A stretch of DNA of 9,115 nucleotides from CAYRUP01 sp964489265 (GTDB lineage Bacteria > Pseudomonadota > Gammaproteobacteria > DSM-16500): assembly GCA_964489265.1 (NCBI GenBank), contig CAZAXX010000083.1, positions 1 to 9,115 on the forward strand. Direction: 5' to 3'. Shown here one piece after another: positions 7,309-9,115 of this stretch; the first letter of the stretch is position 1, and each line of letters starts with the position of its first letter. Below the pieces are notes generated by a model. The model was not told the origin of the DNA, did not search any database, and was given only the letters and a program-made list of their open reading frames with translations. The translations under genes were made by a program, and so were the position numbers.

Positions 7309-7749
7309 ATGAATAAAACAACTCATACAGTGTTGCTCGGCTTTGATTTTGGCATGAAACGAATTGGTGTTGCAGTTGGCCAAACCGTCACAGAATCCGC
7401 GCGTCCATTAACGACCCTTAAAACCAACCAGGGTCAACCGCCATGGAACGAATTGAATAAATTGATGAAAGCATGGCAACCGGATGCGTTCGTGATTGGC
7501 ATTCCCCTCAATATGGATGGCACTGAGCAGCCACTGACCCAGTCAGCGCGGCAATTTGCCCAACAATTGCAAGAGCGCTATCAAATCCCTATTTATGAAA
7601 TGGACGAGCGTTTAAGCAGCAAAGATGCGCGCGAACGTTTATTTCAAGAAGGAGGTTATAAAGCATTACAGAATGGACAAGTTGATCAAGTCGCTGCACA
7701 ATTGATACTACAAAACTGGTTAACCCACGATAAAGAGAAAAAATTATGA
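7309..7749 (+). CDS. ruvX: YqgF/RuvX family RNase H-fold nuclease (pre-16S rRNA nuclease, putative Holliday junction resolvase)
   Basis: This family has an RNase H-like fold. In E. coli YqgF is linked to maturation of the 5' end of 16S rRNA, and the family is also annotated as a putative Holliday junction resolvase. The 146-residue product (E. coli: 138) contains FDFGMKRIGVAVG with the likely metal-binding Asp13, GIPLNMDGTEQPLT (64-77), the MDERLSS segment (Asp99, Glu100), FQEGGYKAL and the C-terminal VDQVAAQLIL with Asp126. These are the standard conserved acidic positions. The start is ATG 7309. It has no Shine-Dalgarno sequence and lies within a few bases of the predicted transcription start. 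The stop overlaps the dsbB start as ATGA, so the two are likely translationally coupled. In E. coli yqgF follows yqgE; here the partner is different. Confidence 0.95.
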   Translation: MNKTTHTVLLGFDFGMKRIGVAVGQTVTESARPLTTLKTNQGQPPWNELNKLMKAWQPDAFVIGIPLNMDGTEQPLTQSARQFAQQLQERYQIPIYEMDERLSSKDARERLFQEGGYKALQNGQVDQVAAQLILQNWLTHDKEKKL

Positions 7750-8246
7750 AACTGCCTTCTGAGCGCGCCACGTATTTTATTGGATGTCTTCTCACCCTGG
7801 GATTATTAGCTGTCACTTATTATTTACAAAAATTTGATGGTTTTATTCCGTGCCCATTATGTATTTTACAACGCCTCACTTTCGCAGGTTTAGGCATATT
7901 CTTTTTTCTCGGCTGGATTTTTGGTTCTCGAAAAGGCGGGGCTGCTTTCTTTGGCATACTCGCAAGTCTTATTGCATTGCTAGGCATTTTACTTTCCGGG
8001 CGTCAAGTTTGGTTACAGCATTTGCCACCAGATATAAATGCAGATTGCAGTGTCAGCTTGCAATATCTCATGCATGCACTGCCATTCGATCAATTCATCG
8101 CAAAAATCATGCAAGGAACAGCAGAGTGCTCGCAGAAAGGTTGGGAATTTTTAAATCTCAGCATGGCTGAATGGTCATTGATCTGGTTTATTGGCTTTTT
8201 CGTTTTGTGTTTAATACAAATTGTGCGGGCATTGCGCCGCTACTAA
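7746..8246 (+). CDS. dsbB: DsbB, quinone-dependent disulfide bond formation protein
   Basis: DsbB is an inner-membrane enzyme that reoxidises periplasmic DsbA and passes the electrons to quinone, so it drives disulfide formation in exported proteins. The 166-residue product has four hydrophobic segments, near 10-27, 45-59, 65-84 and 143-160. All four essential cysteines are present: the CPLC pair (Cys36, Cys39) after helix 1, and the Cys101/Cys128 pair in the second periplasmic loop. Arg43, four residues after CPLC, matches the quinone-related arginine (Arg48) of E. coli DsbB. GRQVWLQHLPPD after helix 3 is also typical. The start ATG overlaps the ruvX stop by four bases. No dsbA is in the window. 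The next gene, 41 bases downstream, encodes an exported protein with two cysteines, a possible substrate of the Dsb pathway (inference). Confidence 0.95.
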   Translation: MKLPSERATYFIGCLLTLGLLAVTYYLQKFDGFIPCPLCILQRLTFAGLGIFFFLGWIFGSRKGGAAFFGILASLIALLGILLSGRQVWLQHLPPDINADCSVSLQYLMHALPFDQFIAKIMQGTAECSQKGWEFLNLSMAEWSLIWFIGFFVLCLIQIVRALRRY

Positions 8247-8287
8247 CGGTAAAATAAAATTTTCAACCGCAGGTGGGAATAGTTGCC

Positions 8288-8719
8288 ATGACAATCAGGA
8301 AACTTTTTGCCTTATTTTGGTTGAGTTTATGCATGACCTCCGCAAGCGCGCAGAATCCCTTTGGCCAAACGCTACAAATTAATACCTATTTTCGCTCCGT
8401 GATTGGAAGTCCTACCTGGCTTTTAATCATTCGTGATGAAGATACTGGCGTGGTTATACCTTATATGTTTGACATCAAACGTGAAGATAATTTCTGGATC
8501 GCATTTACGTATGGGCATTCCTATCGAGTAACGGCGTCCACTGTAAAATGGGGTCCTTTTGCAGTGATTCATAATTTTTGTCGGCTGGAAGATGGCATAC
8601 TTTCCAGGCAATCGATGATCATCTCCCTCTCAGGAAAATTGACGCCTTATCGATATAGTTCGTTTTGCAAAGTCATAAAATTTAAAAGTATTGAGTTCCC
8701 CGTCGCAACACAAAATTAA
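8288..8719 (+). CDS. Small exported protein of unknown function with two cysteines
   Basis: I do not recognise this family. ATG 8288 is chosen because AGGTGGGA (8271-8278) lies nine bases upstream. A GTG at 8273 is in frame but overlaps that site. The 143-residue product begins with a clear Sec signal peptide: Arg4/Lys5, the hydrophobic stretch LFALFWLSL, then likely cleavage after SASA (residue 21). LSLC does not fit a lipobox, so it is probably not a lipoprotein. The mature part of about 122 residues is rich in aromatic residues and beta-type segments, such as SPTWLLIIRDEDTG and NFWIAFTYGHSYRVTAS. It has just two cysteines, Cys98 and Cys127, which could form one disulfide. It sits 41 bases after dsbB and 10 before the CBS-like gene, so it is likely in their operon. 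Location is probably periplasm or outside the cell. Confidence 0.8.
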   Translation: MTIRKLFALFWLSLCMTSASAQNPFGQTLQINTYFRSVIGSPTWLLIIRDEDTGVVIPYMFDIKREDNFWIAFTYGHSYRVTASTVKWGPFAVIHNFCRLEDGILSRQSMIISLSGKLTPYRYSSFCKVIKFKSIEFPVATQN

Positions 8720-8729
8720 AGGAAAAAAC

Positions 8730-9115
8730 ATGAGATTGAATAACATACTAGACTACATAGGTAAAACGCCGCTCGTCCGCTTTAATCGAATTGGGAGCGA
8801 TTTACCGTGTGAAATTTATGGTAAATGTGAATTTTTAAATCCAGGCGGTTCTGTCAAAGACCGTATTGCTGACAATATGATTGAAGAAGCAGAAAAAGCT
8901 GGCCACATTAAACCAGGTGATACATTGATTGAAGCCACCTCCGGTAACACTGGAATTGGTTTTGCACTCGCAGGCGCAGTGAAAGGCTATAAAATTATTA
9001 TTACCATGCCAGAAAAAATGAGCCACGAAAAACAAGTTGTGTTGGAAGCCTTGGGCGCAAAAATCTATCGCACGCCGACCACAGCAGCCTGGAATGATCC
9101 CGACAGTCATATTTC
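8730..9115 (+). CDS. Cystathionine beta-synthase-like PLP enzyme (cut by right edge)
   Basis: This is a fold-type II PLP enzyme of the cysteine synthase/cystathionine beta-synthase family. The 128 visible residues contain IGKTPLVR near the start, then NPGGSVKDR with Lys43 as the PLP-binding lysine, and the phosphate/substrate loop TSGNTG (70-75). Several features match cystathionine beta-synthase better than CysK or CysM: GKCEF before the lysine motif, MPEKMSHEK, and RTPTTAAWNDPDSH. CBS joins serine and homocysteine into cystathionine, the first step from methionine towards cysteine. A CysK/CysM-like activity cannot be excluded from the N-terminus alone, and whether C-terminal CBS regulatory domains exist cannot be seen. 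AAGGA lies six bases before the ATG. The start is only 10 bases after the exported-protein gene, so it is probably part of the ruvX operon. Confidence 0.88.
   Translation, partial: MRLNNILDYIGKTPLVRFNRIGSDLPCEIYGKCEFLNPGGSVKDRIADNMIEEAEKAGHIKPGDTLIEATSGNTGIGFALAGAVKGYKIIITMPEKMSHEKQVVLEALGAKIYRTPTTAAWNDPDSHI

Noticed and set aside
8273..8287. GTG start for the exported protein
   Set aside because: This codon lies within the AGGTGGGA sequence that serves as ribosome-binding site for ATG 8288, and the shorter form gives a better signal peptide.
1..9115. A new defence, mobile or biosynthetic system
   Set aside because: All large genes except two small unknowns belong to common housekeeping families. 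No transposase, phage gene, toxin-antitoxin pair, CRISPR array or retron-like structure was found.

Overview
The window looks like a piece of chromosome from a fairly AT-rich gammaproteobacterium. The DnaA, DnaN, RecF, Pol I and YqgF products all follow the gammaproteobacterial pattern closely. The AT-rich base composition and the CBS-type PLP enzyme would suit the Legionellales (Legionella/Coxiella-like bacteria), but that placement is an inference from memory, not something the sequence proves. I saw no phage, plasmid, transposase, tRNA, rRNA or CRISPR signal.

Left part (1-3383, minus strand): a dnaA-dnaN-recF replication-initiation operon, transcribed leftwards with very short gaps (26 and 13 bases). 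recF runs off the left edge. A sequence matching the DnaA-box consensus fills most of the dnaN-recF gap. dnaA starts at GTG, and an in-frame stop codon lies directly before it.

Middle (3384-6431): a short divergent intergenic region separates dnaA from polA on the plus strand. It holds one plausible promoter in each direction and no visible DnaA-box cluster. polA encodes a full DNA polymerase I with 5' nuclease, proofreading and polymerase sites intact. Just after it lies a striking GC-rich palindrome (6303-6355) that does not have the layout of an intrinsic terminator.

Right part (6432-9115, plus strand): an unassigned six-helix membrane protein comes first. Then an inverted repeat overlaps a near-consensus promoter whose predicted start point falls almost on the ruvX ATG, so the mRNA may be leaderless. 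ruvX (yqgF) overlaps dsbB by four bases. A small exported protein of unknown family with two cysteines follows, and then a cystathionine beta-synthase-like gene cut by the right edge. Tight spacing suggests that ruvX, dsbB, the exported protein and the CBS-like gene form one operon. It would combine rRNA processing/Holliday-junction-type nuclease activity, periplasmic disulfide formation and sulfur amino-acid metabolism.

Most of the window is housekeeping DNA and I do not see a new multi-gene system. The points worth following are the GC-rich palindrome, the promoter/inverted-repeat arrangement at ruvX, the DnaA box between dnaN and recF, the dnaA/polA junction, and the unknown exported protein next to dsbB.
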